A stretch of DNA of 64,000 bases from Tidjanibacter massiliensis (GTDB taxonomy: Bacteria > Bacteroidota > Bacteroidia > Bacteroidales > Rikenellaceae), in NCBI RefSeq assembly GCF_900104605.1, contig NZ_LT629960.1, positions 1,178,001 through 1,242,000 on the forward strand, read 5' to 3'. Every line of letters starts with the position of its first letter. Position 1 is the stretch's first letter. The notes under the pieces are model-generated. The model had not been told where the DNA came from. It did no database searches and was given only the letters and a program-made list of their open reading frames with translations. This document shows, one piece after another, positions 25,773 through 35,297 of the stretch. The position numbers and the translations under genes are program-made.

Positions 25773-25866
25773 TTGTATGTTATCGTTTAACGTTACACTT
25801 GGGCGGTACTCATGCAGCCTCCTCCGCCGACGGGCGTACCGGCTGCACCCATTCCGCCTGCGGGTG

Positions 25867-25874
25867 CAAAGATA
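25867..25874 (-). promoter_or_regulatory. Candidate -7 element for rplY-pth (TATCTTTG)
   Basis: A perfect TAnnTTTG on the minus strand, 94 bases upstream of the rplY start. Confidence 0.55.
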
Positions 25875-26002
25875 ACGATTTTACCCGAATACGCAAACGG
25901 GCGGCGGAAACGGGACGGCGGCGGAAATCCCGCCTGCCGGCCGCATCACCCGGATTTTTTTTATTTTTTTCTCCCGCCGGCTTGTATTCAAAGAAAAATA
26001 TC

Positions 26003-26010
26003 TATATTTG
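26003..26010 (+). promoter_or_regulatory. Candidate -7 element of tRNA-Leu(GAG)
   Basis: TATATTTG preceded by AT-rich DNA, 66 bases before the tRNA. Confidence 0.6.
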
Positions 26011-26075
26011 CACACCCTTTCGGGGAAACAGGTTCATAAGCATGATTGGAGCCGGAGCGTTCAGCGAAGGCAGAA

Positions 26076-26163
26076 GCCCAGGTGGTGGAATTGGTAGACA
26101 CGCTACTTTGAGGGGGTAGTGCCGGTTTACGGCGTGTGAGTTCGAGTCTCGTCCTGGGCACCA
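26076..26163 (+). tRNA. tRNA-Leu (GAG)
   Basis: Long-variable-arm tRNA: acceptor GCCCAGG/CCTGGGC, anticodon stem CTACT/GGTAG around TTGAGGG (anticodon GAG), T arm ending GTTCGAGTCTC, discriminator A with CCA encoded (26161-26163). Confidence 0.93.
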
Positions 26164-26169
26164 ATAATG

Positions 26170-26197
26170 AAAAAGCCGCTGAAAACAGCGGCTTTTT
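26170..26197 (+). terminator. Terminator of tRNA-Leu(GAG)
   Basis: AAAAAGCCGCTG / CAGCGGCTTTTT perfect 12-bp stem with an AAAA loop and a T run in the right arm. Confidence 0.85.
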
Positions 26198-26241
26198 CGT
26201 TTCCGAGGGAAGTGCAGAGAGACACGCTTCGGAAGTTCCGC

Positions 26242-26679
26242 TCAGGGTCTCCGTCCGAGCCCTTTCCGCAGTACCGGCCACCGCGCTGCCATATGCCGGA
26301 TTCCGCATATACCGGCAACCAGTCCGGCCACATAATGACACCATCCCGTCGGGGACCCCGCCCCCTCGACGCAAGCCAGCAGCAGCGCTCCCGTCAGTAC
26401 CGTCACGGCAAAGGAGAGCGAGAGCAACCATGTCACGCCGTTCCTGCGCACCGACCTTTTCCTCCACCCCTTATACCATCCCCAATGGTGCCGGAGATGC
26501 AGAAAGACCAGCGCGAGAAAGGCGATGCCGGCGAGCGTATGCCATACCGCCCACACATGCCATACATCGTGGCTCTGCGTCTCTCCGGCGACATGCAGTC
26601 TCACCCCGGTCGCAAGCACCGCTGCGAAAAGCGGTACCAATGCCGCATCCGTAATAAATATACTCCGTTTCCCGCTCAT
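26242..26679 (-). CDS. DUF4405-type four-helix membrane protein
   Basis: 145 residues from Met at 26679 (MSGKRSIFITDAALVPLFAA); a further 11 codons are open upstream. Four hydrophobic helices are visible with His residues placed as in cytochrome-b-like bundles: HDVWHVWAVWHTLAGIAF, LVFLHLRHHWGW and WCHYVAGLVAGICGIRHMAA. DUF4405 proteins are small integral membrane proteins suspected to bind haem; no redox partner is adjacent. The arrangement of histidines is seen, haem binding is inferred. Confidence 0.75.
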   Translation of the reverse strand: MSGKRSIFITDAALVPLFAAVLATGVRLHVAGETQSHDVWHVWAVWHTLAGIAFLALVFLHLRHHWGWYKGWRKRSVRRNGVTWLLSLSFAVTVLTGALLLACVEGAGSPTGWCHYVAGLVAGICGIRHMAARWPVLRKGLGRRP

Positions 26680-26745
26680 CTTTTTTCCGCAAAGTAACGG
26701 CGGCACAAACATGCGGACAATGGACGGAACGGGGTAAAGTCCGTA

Positions 26746-27588
26746 CTATCCGCGGTACTTCGCCCGAAAAAGCGCAGGGCTCATGCCCGCCGTCCGCGCA
26801 AAAAGTCTGGAAAAATAGGTGCAGTCCCCGAATCCCAGTTCCCCGGCAATTTCCTTCACGCTGCCGTCCGTATGGCAAAGCAGACGCTTGGCCTCCAGAA
26901 CGATTTCGCTGCGAATATATTTCCCGGCACTCATTCCGGTCACGGCACGGACGGCTTCGTTCAGATACGGTTCCGAAATATGGAGCGCCGCAGCATAACG
27001 GGCCGGACTCCGGTATTCACGCAACCCCGCCTGCAAAAGCTTCCGGAAGCGAAGCATGATATCGACATAGCGCCTCGGCTGCGGCCGCAGGCGGGCAGCC
27101 TGCCGCACCGCCTCCATCACAACGGCGGCGACCGCACCGGCCAGACGGCGCACCACCTCCCGCGAACTCTCATCGCCGGCCTCCGCGTACCGGTCGGACA
27201 GAAGCGAGAAGAGCGCTCCGAGTTCGTGCCGCTGCCAGACATCCACCCGCAGGGGCACAGGCGCCAGGGCGTATTCGTCGATAACACTCCGGTCGGAACC
27301 GCCGACCAGCAGGGCATCCATCCCGAGCAAAGAGGCAGACAGGTTTTCCGCCTGCAGGAACGCGTGCGCCTGCCCGGGCAGGACGCACACCACATCGCCC
27401 CCGGTGAGCTCATACTCCTGAAAATCGACACACACGGTACACGAACCGCCATAAACCACGCCGAAGAGGTAGTAATCGTCCCTGTGGGGATACTCGACCG
27501 CCTCACAGGGCAAAGAAGGGACTGCCTCCCGCAGGAAAATCCCGCAGTCGGAGAGCTTGGCCGCCCCATGCACAGGTAAAGTCGCCAT
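26746..27588 (-). CDS. AraC family transcriptional regulator
   Basis: 280 residues. The N-terminal cupin part contains HRDDYYLFGVVYGGSCTVCVDFQEYELTGGDVVCVLPGQAHAF. The C-terminal DNA-binding part has LHISEPYLNEAVRAVTGMSAGKYIRSEI and SVKEIAGELGFGDCTYFSRLFARTAGMSPALFR. The first helix-turn-helix is preceded by RYAAALHIS. The ligand is not predictable. It is not adjacent to an obvious target; the DUF4405 gene lies downstream in the same direction and may be co-transcribed. Confidence 0.9.
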   Translation of the reverse strand: MATLPVHGAAKLSDCGIFLREAVPSLPCEAVEYPHRDDYYLFGVVYGGSCTVCVDFQEYELTGGDVVCVLPGQAHAFLQAENLSASLLGMDALLVGGSDRSVIDEYALAPVPLRVDVWQRHELGALFSLLSDRYAEAGDESSREVVRRLAGAVAAVVMEAVRQAARLRPQPRRYVDIMLRFRKLLQAGLREYRSPARYAAALHISEPYLNEAVRAVTGMSAGKYIRSEIVLEAKRLLCHTDGSVKEIAGELGFGDCTYFSRLFARTAGMSPALFRAKYRG

Positions 27589-27608
27589 AATAACTTCCGT
27601 TGAACGGA

Positions 27609-27616
27609 CAAAGATA
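27609..27616 (-). promoter_or_regulatory. Candidate -7 element of the AraC gene (TATCTTTG)
   Basis: A perfect TAnnTTTG on the minus strand 21 bases before the start codon at 27588, implying a very short leader. Confidence 0.55.
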
Positions 27617-27813
27617 ACGCGGCAGCGGCCCGTATCAAGTCTTCACACCATCCCCTCGACAGGAACGACGGCTTCTTCCGGCTCAGTGTCCTGCCTGCGA
27701 CTGTCATCGCGCCGGTCCGTACCGGCTGCACCAACGGTGCGAAGTTCCCGGCTACCGAATGCCACGACGGTACTCGACACACGGTGATGCAGCCGCTGCA
27801 CCCGAACCGAACG

Positions 27814-30630
27814 TTATTCGGCTTGCGGTGCAGGTTCCGGTTCCATAATGACCTCCAGCATGTTCCCGTCGGCCAGTATCCGGGAAGCAAGCCGTTTGAA
27901 ATCATCGGGGGTAAAACCTTCGACGATATCCATGTATCCGGTCAGGCCGTCGTAGTCCTGAAGATAATAACCACGCAGTACATTCAGCCACATCCAGTTA
28001 TCTCGGCACCATTCGGGAAAGGATTTTGCGATATACTCCTTGACCTTGGCCAGGTCGGCCTCGTCGGCACCCTCGCGGGCAATACGGGCCAGTTCGCCCG
28101 ATACGTCCGGCCGGAGCGAATCCAGCTTTTCGGGCGCCGTCTCATACGCTATCGACAACTGGTATTGCTGCACGGGAAAGGCCTGTACTAAACCGCTCAC
28201 GCTGACACCGTACGTTCCTCCCTTGTCTTCGCGCATCACAGCCGTATAACGTATATCGAGCAACTGTCCGAGTACCGCCATAGCGAGCGTATTCTCCAGT
28301 GTGTAGGGCATCCGGCCGGTAAACAACGTACAGGCGGAGACTTTCGGCTGCTCCATCTTCACGGCGAACCGGTTCTCCACCGTTCCCACAGGCGTCCGCA
28401 CCCCGTCGTCCACCCACTCCGCCCGGTGCGATGCACGCGGCAGGGAACCGATATACTTTTCGACCAGCGGACGCAGCGTCTTCTCGTCCACATTACCCGT
28501 AATGAAAAAGGTGAAATCGCCCGGATTGCCGTAGAGTTTTCCATAAATCGTCTGCAACTGCTCCAACGTGATGCCGTCGATGTCGTCGTACACGAAATAG
28601 GGCCGGCGCGGCGAACCGCCGTACATCGTCTCATTGACCTCCTGTCCGTAACGGAACGACGGGTCGGCGGTCCGATTCCGATAGGAGTGCCGCAACTGTT
28701 CCATAACCACCCCGAACGTCTCCCCGTCGAACCGGGGTTGGGCAAGATAGAGATAGACGAGCTGCAGAAGCGTCTCCACGTCTTTCGGAGAGGAGGTGCC
28801 GGAGAAGCCGTTCTCATAGGCTCCGGTCCCGGGCCAGCATCTGACCGTCTTGCCGGCGAGCTGTTTGCGCAACAGGGCGGCATCCGACTCCGCCACGCCC
28901 GTCTGGCCGATATAGTAATCCAGCACCTGTGCGGCAAGCATCTCCTCGTCGGAGAGCAACGACCGACCGCCGGGAACACGGGCATACAGGCACACCTGGT
29001 CGGTCATGAAATCCGTAGGTTTCACGACGACACGTACGCCGTTGCGGAGTGTCCAGACCGTCGAGCCGAACGCCCCCTCCGCCGTCCTCTTCACGCGGGC
29101 GCCCTTCAGCCGCGTACCCTCCGGAAGCAAAGGTGCCACGACGGTTTCGGGCGAAGTCCCTTCCAGCTCGGCGCCGCGTACCTGCGCCAGGGCCGTCTCC
29201 AGCTCCCCGACGGTCGGGAGGCCCGGCGCCCCTTCCGGCGCATAGGCGACAAGCACCTGATTCTCATCGGAAAACTGTCGTTTCACATAATCGTTGAATT
29301 CCTCGAACGACAACGCTGCGACAGCAGCCATATCCGTTTCATATTCGGTCCGCGCATCCATCGCAGGGCGGTTATACAGAAAATTGTCACGGTAAACGGC
29401 CGTAAAATTCTGGTTGAAACGGTCGTCGCGGCTGTCGAAAATACGCTGCACCATCCGTTCGTAATCGGCTTTCACCACGCCGAACTCCGCTTCAGTAAAT
29501 CCGTACCGGGAGACCCTCTCCATTTCGGTATACAGTTCGGTCACCGCCTGCAACAGCTCCCCCTCCTTGACATTCACCGTCAGCCGCATCACATCGGAAA
29601 CGAAACTGGCGACCGGGTCGCCTGCCACATAAGCCGACACGAAAGAGGCGCCGGGCCGCATGGCGAGTTCCGCCAGACGCAGGTTCATCGCATACATCAT
29701 CATACCGTCACACAGGGTGTTCAGGTTCCCCTGCCGCGTATTGCGGGACTCGAAAGGCCGCAGCGGACGCTTGTAATAGAGCGAAAAAGAGGTCATGGTC
29801 GCTTCGGGGTCGGTAAAGAGGCCCACGACCGGCTGCGCATTGTCGGGCAGCGTTATCCGCCGCTTCGGCTCGGGGTTCTCCTTGGCCGGAATGTCGGACA
29901 TGACGGCCCGCACCTTTGCCTCCATCTCGTCCACGTCGAAATCGCCTACCACGATGACGGCCTGCAGGTCGGGACGGTACCAGCGACCGTAGAAATCGCG
30001 CAGCTCGTCATGCGGGAAGGTACTCAGCCCGTCGATATGGCCAATCAGGTTGCGGGTGGCATACCGGGTATCTCCGTAAAGCAACGGAGCCGCCCCGCAC
30101 CACATGCGCCTTGCCGGCCCCTCTCCCTGGCGCAGCTCTTCGATGATGACGCCGCGTTCCTTGTCTATCTCCCCGCCGTCGAGCGTGATGCAGTGCGACC
30201 AGTCATGCAGTATCAGCAAGCAGGAATCCACAACCGTTTCACGTACCAGCGGCACGTTGGAAACACGGTAACAGGTATATTCCCGCGTCGTGAAGGCATT
30301 CAGGTCGTACCCGAATTTCACGCCTATCCCTTCGAGCCACTCCATCATCCGCTTACCGGGAAAATTCGCCGTCCCGTTGAAAGCCATGTGTTCGAGGAAA
30401 TGGGCGAGTCCCTGCTGCGAATCCTCCTCCTGTACAGCCCCGACATTGTGTACTATCCAGAATTCGGCCTGTCCTTCGGGCTTTCCGTTGTGCCGGATAT
30501 AATAGGTCATGCCGTTCTCAAGCACCCCCTTGCGGAGCTCCGGGTCATAGGGCAGTTCCTGCGCCTGCATTACCGCCGCTACGGCGAGCAACGCGGCCAA
30601 CGATAACAAAATTTTCTTCAACATAAGCAC
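27814..30630 (-). CDS. M16 family zinc metalloprotease, two-repeat periplasmic type
   Basis: 938 residues with a signal peptide (to about residue 24, VMQAQE). The inverted zinc site HFLEH is at 77-81, and the distal Glu lies in GEIDKERGVIIEELRQG about 75 residues later. The second, inactive M16 repeat lies in the C-terminal half (SPKDVETLLQLVYLYLAQPRF, FFITGNVDEKTLRPLVEKYIGSLP). This is the pitrilysin/PqqL-like type of Bacteroidetes periplasmic protease, probably degrading small peptides. The start may be Met1 or Met3 (30624). Confidence 0.92.
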   Translation of the reverse strand: MLMLKKILLSLAALLAVAAVMQAQELPYDPELRKGVLENGMTYYIRHNGKPEGQAEFWIVHNVGAVQEEDSQQGLAHFLEHMAFNGTANFPGKRMMEWLEGIGVKFGYDLNAFTTREYTCYRVSNVPLVRETVVDSCLLILHDWSHCITLDGGEIDKERGVIIEELRQGEGPARRMWCGAAPLLYGDTRYATRNLIGHIDGLSTFPHDELRDFYGRWYRPDLQAVIVVGDFDVDEMEAKVRAVMSDIPAKENPEPKRRITLPDNAQPVVGLFTDPEATMTSFSLYYKRPLRPFESRNTRQGNLNTLCDGMMMYAMNLRLAELAMRPGASFVSAYVAGDPVASFVSDVMRLTVNVKEGELLQAVTELYTEMERVSRYGFTEAEFGVVKADYERMVQRIFDSRDDRFNQNFTAVYRDNFLYNRPAMDARTEYETDMAAVAALSFEEFNDYVKRQFSDENQVLVAYAPEGAPGLPTVGELETALAQVRGAELEGTSPETVVAPLLPEGTRLKGARVKRTAEGAFGSTVWTLRNGVRVVVKPTDFMTDQVCLYARVPGGRSLLSDEEMLAAQVLDYYIGQTGVAESDAALLRKQLAGKTVRCWPGTGAYENGFSGTSSPKDVETLLQLVYLYLAQPRFDGETFGVVMEQLRHSYRNRTADPSFRYGQEVNETMYGGSPRRPYFVYDDIDGITLEQLQTIYGKLYGNPGDFTFFITGNVDEKTLRPLVEKYIGSLPRASHRAEWVDDGVRTPVGTVENRFAVKMEQPKVSACTLFTGRMPYTLENTLAMAVLGQLLDIRYTAVMREDKGGTYGVSVSGLVQAFPVQQYQLSIAYETAPEKLDSLRPDVSGELARIAREGADEADLAKVKEYIAKSFPEWCRDNWMWLNVLRGYYLQDYDGLTGYMDIVEGFTPDDFKRLASRILADGNMLEVIMEPEPAPQAE

Positions 30631-30829
30631 TCCAGATTAATAGTTATACTTTAGCAGACATTAAGGATGCTCCTCTCCCAGGCACGGCCGCCGTATCATA
30701 CGACAAAACCTGCTCCCCGTCCTGCTTTTGCTAAGGTAAGTAAAATTACTTATATATTATTGATTATTAATAACAAATCCGTAATTTCGGCAGACCGTAC
30801 CGTACACTCCGTCCGAACGAACGAAACAC

Positions 30830-30874
30830 ATGCGGGGCATGTGAGCCGAGGAACCGGCACCACATGCCCCGCAT
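30830..30874 (-). terminator. Terminator after the NimA-like gene
   Basis: ATGCGGGGCATGTG / CACATGCCCCGCAT 14-bp perfect stem about 65 bases past the stop on the minus strand. No strong T run follows, so it may act with Rho or as a stability hairpin. Confidence 0.5.
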
Positions 30875-30938
30875 ACATCCGCATAAAAACAGCCGCGACC
30901 GTCACCGCACGGCATCGCGGCCGAACCTCCCGGCGCCG

Positions 30939-31433
30939 CTACCTGCCGAGCCGTTTGCACTTGCCCGTCATGCTGCGTATATCCAGCCGCAGCACGACGG
31001 TGCGGGCAAAGGATTTCCGCGCATAGACCGCCCCCTGCTCCTCGTATCCCGGCGAATACTTTTCTACGATGAGGGAGAGGGCGCGCATACGCTCCCCGTC
31101 ATCGGACACGACCGAAACGACGCCGGAGGCCATGATGCTCTCATACTCCGTCGTGAAGCGCTCCGGCTGCGGCGCGGTACGTCCTACCACACAGAAAACC
31201 GCCTGTGCATCCTGTCCGATACGACGGAGTTTCTCCCCTTCCGGCGCACAGTGTATGTATATCCGGCTCCCTTCCGCCGCATAATTGACAGGGACGCCGT
31301 AGCCTCCGCGGCCCCCTCCCAACGCAAGAAAACCATACTCCCCGCTCCGGAGCAGCTCCGCCGCATGCTCCTCCTCCAACAGCCTGTCCTGCCGGCGCAC
31401 CGGCGAATTGTCATACTTTACAGCAGTCATCAT
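30939..31433 (-). CDS. NimA-like pyridoxamine 5'-phosphate oxidase family flavoprotein
   Basis: 164 residues from ATG 31433 (or 31430), with GGAGG just before it and a -7 box 21 bases further. Motifs: MTAVKYDNSPVRRQDRLLEE, GEYGFLALGGGRGGYGVPVNY, RIYIHCAPEGEKLRRI, AVFCVVG, and the C-terminal EKYSPGYEEQG. This is the split-barrel FMN fold of the Nim/5-nitroimidazole reductase-related group. Resistance is possible but not demonstrated by sequence; many members have unknown substrates. Confidence 0.85.
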   Translation of the reverse strand: MMTAVKYDNSPVRRQDRLLEEEHAAELLRSGEYGFLALGGGRGGYGVPVNYAAEGSRIYIHCAPEGEKLRRIGQDAQAVFCVVGRTAPQPERFTTEYESIMASGVVSVVSDDGERMRALSLIVEKYSPGYEEQGAVYARKSFARTVVLRLDIRSMTGKCKRLGR

Positions 31434-31453
31434 CCTCCGTATTCGATTACCCG

Positions 31454-31461
31454 CAAAGATA
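31454..31461 (-). promoter_or_regulatory. Candidate -7 element of the NimA-like gene (TATCTTTG)
   Basis: A perfect TAnnTTTG on the minus strand. It decides the start at 31433/31430 because the longer open frame would lie upstream of the promoter. Confidence 0.6.
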
Positions 31462-31618
31462 GGGAAAACACGGCAACGCATCGCCGCTCCCGACCGCGAA
31501 AACCGCATGAACCGGACGCCTGCTCCCCCGCCGGCCACACCACCCGTTTACGGAATCTCCGCCGCCCCGGGCCGGGAATTTTCAGAACCCGTGCTGCGCT
31601 GCGCAAGGAAATTAATAT

Positions 31619-31626
31619 TACCTTTG
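31619..31626 (+). promoter_or_regulatory. Candidate -7 element of the cobalamin uptake operon (TACCTTTG)
   Basis: Placed so that transcription would begin near 31633, just at the 5' edge of the cobalamin riboswitch. Confidence 0.6.
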
Positions 31627-31634
31627 TCCCTGCA

Positions 31635-31830
31635 CAGGTTCCCCATGCCGCCGTCCATGCGCGGGAGGGGATTAAAAGGGAATGCCGTGAGAATCGGCAA
31701 CAGTTCCCGCTGCTGTAAGTTCCCGGGGAGCAATACCGCCTCCGCAACGAGTTCCGGCAATCTTTTGCCACTGGCCCCCAAGGCCGGGAAGGCGCTGGAA
31801 CAGGAACGAGTCAGAAGACCTGCCCGTGCC
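31635..31830 (+). promoter_or_regulatory. Cobalamin (B12) riboswitch
   Basis: The conserved blocks occur in order: AGGTTCC (31636 on), then TTAAAAGGGAATGCCGTGAG, AATC-GGCA, the CAGTTCCCGCTGCTGTAAG core, CCACTGG...GGGAAGGCG, and the B12 box AGTCAGAAGACCTGCC (31809-31824, canonical AGYCAGGAGACCTGCC). It sits in the 5' leader of a BtuB-type receptor gene about 150 bases before its ATG, and should lower expression when adenosylcobalamin or a related corrinoid is plentiful. The mode of control (translation or termination) is not resolved; I saw no clear terminator before the ATG. Confidence 0.92.
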
Positions 31831-31980
31831 TTTTACGGATTCGCTTCTGCGGAGAATGGAGGTGGATACCGGCGGTTTTTCTGCACGAACGTACTTTCCG
31901 CACGTCACAGCCGACAGACTTTCCGGCATTCACCGCCCCCGTCCGAGAGCACTCCGCAGGACAAAATTTATTACGGTCGA

Positions 31981-34062
31981 ATGATGGGTTTTTGTCTGTT
32001 CCGTCCCCTCCGCAGCTCATCGCTGCCCGCTCCCGCCATACGTCACCGGCGAGGAGGGCCGGCAGTCCGTGCAAGCCTGCTGCTCCTGCTGGCCCTCCCC
32101 TGCCGCGCCGGGGCGCAGCATCCGACAGACACCCTCACGGTGGACGGTTCGTACGACATCGAGGAAATCGTCGTCACGGCAAGGCGGGCAACCGAAATCA
32201 TCCCCACCCAGAAACTCGAAGGCAAGGCGCTCGAAGAGCTGAACAGCCACAGCGTGGCCGATGCGCTCCGCTACTTCTCCGGCATACAGATAAAGGATTA
32301 CGGAGGCATCGGGGGACTCAAGACGGTCAATATACGCAGCATGGGAAGCCAGCACGTAGGGGTGTTCTTCGACGGCATACAGATAGGCAATGCCCAGAAT
32401 GGCACGGTGGACCTCGGCAGGTTCTCGCTCGACAACATGGAAGCCATCTCCGTCTATAACGGACAGAAGAGTTCGATATTCCAGTCGGCCAAGGATTTCG
32501 CCTCGGCCAGCGCCCTCTACATGGAGACACGGCGGCCCCGTTTCGATTCCATCCGCACCGACAATTTCAAGGCGACGCTGAAAGGAGGTTCTTTCAAGAC
32601 CGTCAACCCCTCCCTGTTGTGGGAGCACAAGTTCGGCAGGAGAATACGAAGCTCGCTCAACACGGAATACATGTACACCTCCGGAGAGTACAGGTTCAGT
32701 TACGCGAAAGCCGACGGATACGACACCACGGAAGTCCGGAAGAACGGCGACGTGAGGCTTTTCCGGGCCGAAGCGGCCCTCTTCGGCGACCTCGACGACG
32801 GCGAATGGAGAGCCAAGGCCTATTTCTACGACTCCGAACGGGGATATCCCGGCTACATCGACCGCAACATCCCGGACCACATCCGCAACCAGGACCGGCA
32901 GTGGGACACGAATTTCTTCCTGCAGGGCTCTCTCACGCGCAAACCGCTTCCCTTCTATACCTTTTTTATAAAGGGAAAATACGCTTACGATTACCTGCAC
33001 TACTTCTCGGACGAGGAGGACAGCATGTACATCGACAACCGCTACCGCCAGCAGGAGGCCTACGTCTCGTCGGCCCACATGTTCTCCATCTTTCCGTGGT
33101 GGAGCGCCAACCTCTCGGTCGATGCGCAATGGAACAGACTGGAGGCCGACCTCGTGGATTTCGTCTATCCGAAAAGATACACCGTCCTTGCGGCCGCGGC
33201 CACTTCCCTCCAGTTCAGCCGCATCTCCGTACAGGGAAGCCTGCTCTACACCCATGTGACCGATATCACGAAATGGAAAGGAACGGAAGCCGGAGCCAAG
33301 AACGAATTCACCCCCACGGCCATCGTCTCCTGGAAACCCCTCCGCAGGCACGACCTCTCCCTGCGGGGATTCTACAAGCGCATCTTCCGCATGCCGACAT
33401 TCAACGACCTCTACTACACCGAAATCGGGAACAAAAACCTGAAACCGGAATACACCGAGCAGTACAATGCCGGGGTGGTTTACGGCCGGGAATGGCACCG
33501 ACCGGAAAGCTCTTACCGGCTCGACATACAGCTCGACGGCTATTTCAATAAGGTAAAGGACAAAATAGTGGCCATGCCCGCCGACAACCAGTTCCGCTGG
33601 ATGATGCTCAACCTCGGATACGTCGAGATACGCGGCGTGGACGCGGTGGCGGGCATAAGCATGGAGCACGGCCGGTTCGCGGCAACGGCCCGGTTCTCCT
33701 ATACCTACCAGAAGGCCCAGGATTTCACCGACCCCTCCTCCGACCATTACGGCGACCAGATTCCCTACATCCCGTGGCACAGCGGTTCGGCCGTCGTCGG
33801 GATAAGCTGGGGAGAGTGGAGCCTCAACTACAGCTTCATCTACACGGGCGAACGCTACGAACAGGCGGCCAATACGCTCTACAACTACGTACAGCCGTGG
33901 TACACGCACGACATGTCGCTCGCCCGCGAGATACACATGAGGCATGTCCGCATGCGCATCTGCGCCGAAATCAACAACATCTTCAACCAGCAGTACGAAG
34001 TGGTGCAATGCTACCCCATGCCGGGAACGAATTTCAGAATCATCATAAGTATCACCCTATGA
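31981..34062 (+). CDS. btuB: BtuB-type TonB-dependent cobalamin receptor
   Basis: 693 residues from ATG 31981, the only in-frame ATG after the riboswitch. The N-terminus is long: about 30 basic residues before the hydrophobic signal core ASLLLLLALPCRAGA, cleaved near AQH. A TonB box-like stretch (DIEEIVVTARRA, about 58-69) is followed by the plug domain (SVADALRYFSGIQIKDYGGI; VNIRSMGSQHVGVFFDGIQI) and a 22-strand barrel ending in Phe-Arg-Ile-Ile-Ile-Ser-Ile-Thr-Leu. The preceding riboswitch and the following BtuG-like gene identify the substrate as a corrinoid. Its stop codon overlaps the btuG start (ATGA). Confidence 0.9.
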   Translation: MMGFCLFRPLRSSSLPAPAIRHRRGGPAVRASLLLLLALPCRAGAQHPTDTLTVDGSYDIEEIVVTARRATEIIPTQKLEGKALEELNSHSVADALRYFSGIQIKDYGGIGGLKTVNIRSMGSQHVGVFFDGIQIGNAQNGTVDLGRFSLDNMEAISVYNGQKSSIFQSAKDFASASALYMETRRPRFDSIRTDNFKATLKGGSFKTVNPSLLWEHKFGRRIRSSLNTEYMYTSGEYRFSYAKADGYDTTEVRKNGDVRLFRAEAALFGDLDDGEWRAKAYFYDSERGYPGYIDRNIPDHIRNQDRQWDTNFFLQGSLTRKPLPFYTFFIKGKYAYDYLHYFSDEEDSMYIDNRYRQQEAYVSSAHMFSIFPWWSANLSVDAQWNRLEADLVDFVYPKRYTVLAAAATSLQFSRISVQGSLLYTHVTDITKWKGTEAGAKNEFTPTAIVSWKPLRRHDLSLRGFYKRIFRMPTFNDLYYTEIGNKNLKPEYTEQYNAGVVYGREWHRPESSYRLDIQLDGYFNKVKDKIVAMPADNQFRWMMLNLGYVEIRGVDAVAGISMEHGRFAATARFSYTYQKAQDFTDPSSDHYGDQIPYIPWHSGSAVVGISWGEWSLNYSFIYTGERYEQAANTLYNYVQPWYTHDMSLAREIHMRHVRMRICAEINNIFNQQYEVVQCYPMPGTNFRIIISITL

Positions 34063-35231
34063 ACAACAAGCGATTACTCCGTGCCTCCGTCGCGCTCATG
34101 CTCGCCGTCCTGCCCTTCGCCTCGTGCCGCAAGGGAGAGTTCGTCCTCCCCTCCACCTCCATCGAGGTGGGCGGCGGCGATTCGGGCGGCGATATCAAAG
34201 GTTTTTTCCTGCTCAACGAGGGGAATATGGGCAGCAACAAGGCCTCGCTCGACTACTACGACTACGAAACGGGCATCTACCATGTCAATATTTACGCGGA
34301 ACGCAATCCCGGCGTGGTGTACGAACTCGGCGACGTCGGCAACGACATCCAGATATACGGCAACAAGCTCTATGCCGTCATCAATTGCAGCAACCTGGTG
34401 GAGGTGATGGATGTCGCCACCGCCCGGCACGAAGCCACCGTCTACATACCCAACTGCCGTTACATCGTCTTTCAGGACGGTTATGCCTATGTAAGCTCCT
34501 ATGCCGGCCCGGTCAAGATAGACCCCACCGCCCGGCTGGGATACGTGGCCAAGGTAGACACCGCGACAATGCAGATAGTGGACACCTGTACGGTAGGCTA
34601 CCAGCCGGAGGAGATGGTCATCGCGGGCAACAAACTCTACGTGGCCAACTCCGGCGGCTACCGGGTTCCCAACTACGACCGGACGGTTTCGGTCATCGAC
34701 CTGACGACCTTCACCGAAATAAAAAAGATAGACGTGGCCATCAACCTCCACCGGCTGGAGCTCGACCGCTATGGCAACATCTACGTATCCTCGCGCGGCG
34801 ACTACTACGACACCCCCTCCAAAACCTACGTCATAGACAGCCGCACGGACGAGGTGACGGACATCCTGCACCTGCTGCCCAACTCCGACATGACGCTCGC
34901 GGGCGACTCGCTCTATGTCTACAGCACCGAATGGAGCTGGTACACGGAACAGTTCGCCACCTCGTACGCGATAGTGGACACCCGTACCAAAAAGATAGTC
35001 ACGCGCAACTTCATCACCGACGGTACCGACGCCGAGATAGAGGTACCCTACGGAATAGCGGTCAATCCCGACAACGGCGACTTTTTCGTCACCGACGCCA
35101 AAGACTATGTGACGCCGGGCAAGCTCCACTGCTACGACCGGCAGGGAAAGCGGAAATGGTCGGTCACGACCGGCGACATTCCGGCACACATCGTATTCAC
35201 CCGCAAACGGCTCCGGCCCCTCGACGAGTAA
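34059..35231 (+). CDS. btuG: BtuG-type cobalamin-binding beta-propeller surface lipoprotein
   Basis: 390 residues from ATG 34059, overlapping the receptor gene by four bases. Lipobox LPFASC (lipidation about Cys22). The rest is a seven-bladed propeller of YncE type, with repeated units such as GNDIQIYGNKLYAVINCSN, PEEMVIAGNKLYVANSGGY and LHRLELDRYGNIYVSSRGD. In Bacteroides thetaiotaomicron, BtuG2 caps BtuB2 and captures B12 with extremely high affinity; the gene order and fold are the same here. Individual ligand residues cannot be assigned without an alignment. Confidence 0.85.
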   Translation: MNNKRLLRASVALMLAVLPFASCRKGEFVLPSTSIEVGGGDSGGDIKGFFLLNEGNMGSNKASLDYYDYETGIYHVNIYAERNPGVVYELGDVGNDIQIYGNKLYAVINCSNLVEVMDVATARHEATVYIPNCRYIVFQDGYAYVSSYAGPVKIDPTARLGYVAKVDTATMQIVDTCTVGYQPEEMVIAGNKLYVANSGGYRVPNYDRTVSVIDLTTFTEIKKIDVAINLHRLELDRYGNIYVSSRGDYYDTPSKTYVIDSRTDEVTDILHLLPNSDMTLAGDSLYVYSTEWSWYTEQFATSYAIVDTRTKKIVTRNFITDGTDAEIEVPYGIAVNPDNGDFFVTDAKDYVTPGKLHCYDRQGKRKWSVTTGDIPAHIVFTRKRLRPLDE

Positions 35232-35297
35232 CCGGAAAAGATGACCGCACAAACGACAAGATACGAAACGACAGGTAAACCAGAAAAACAAAAAAAG

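Noticed and set aside
31408-31980. N-terminal extension of the TonB receptor upstream of base 31981
   Set aside because: That DNA contains the promoter and the cobalamin riboswitch; the frame is open only by chance.
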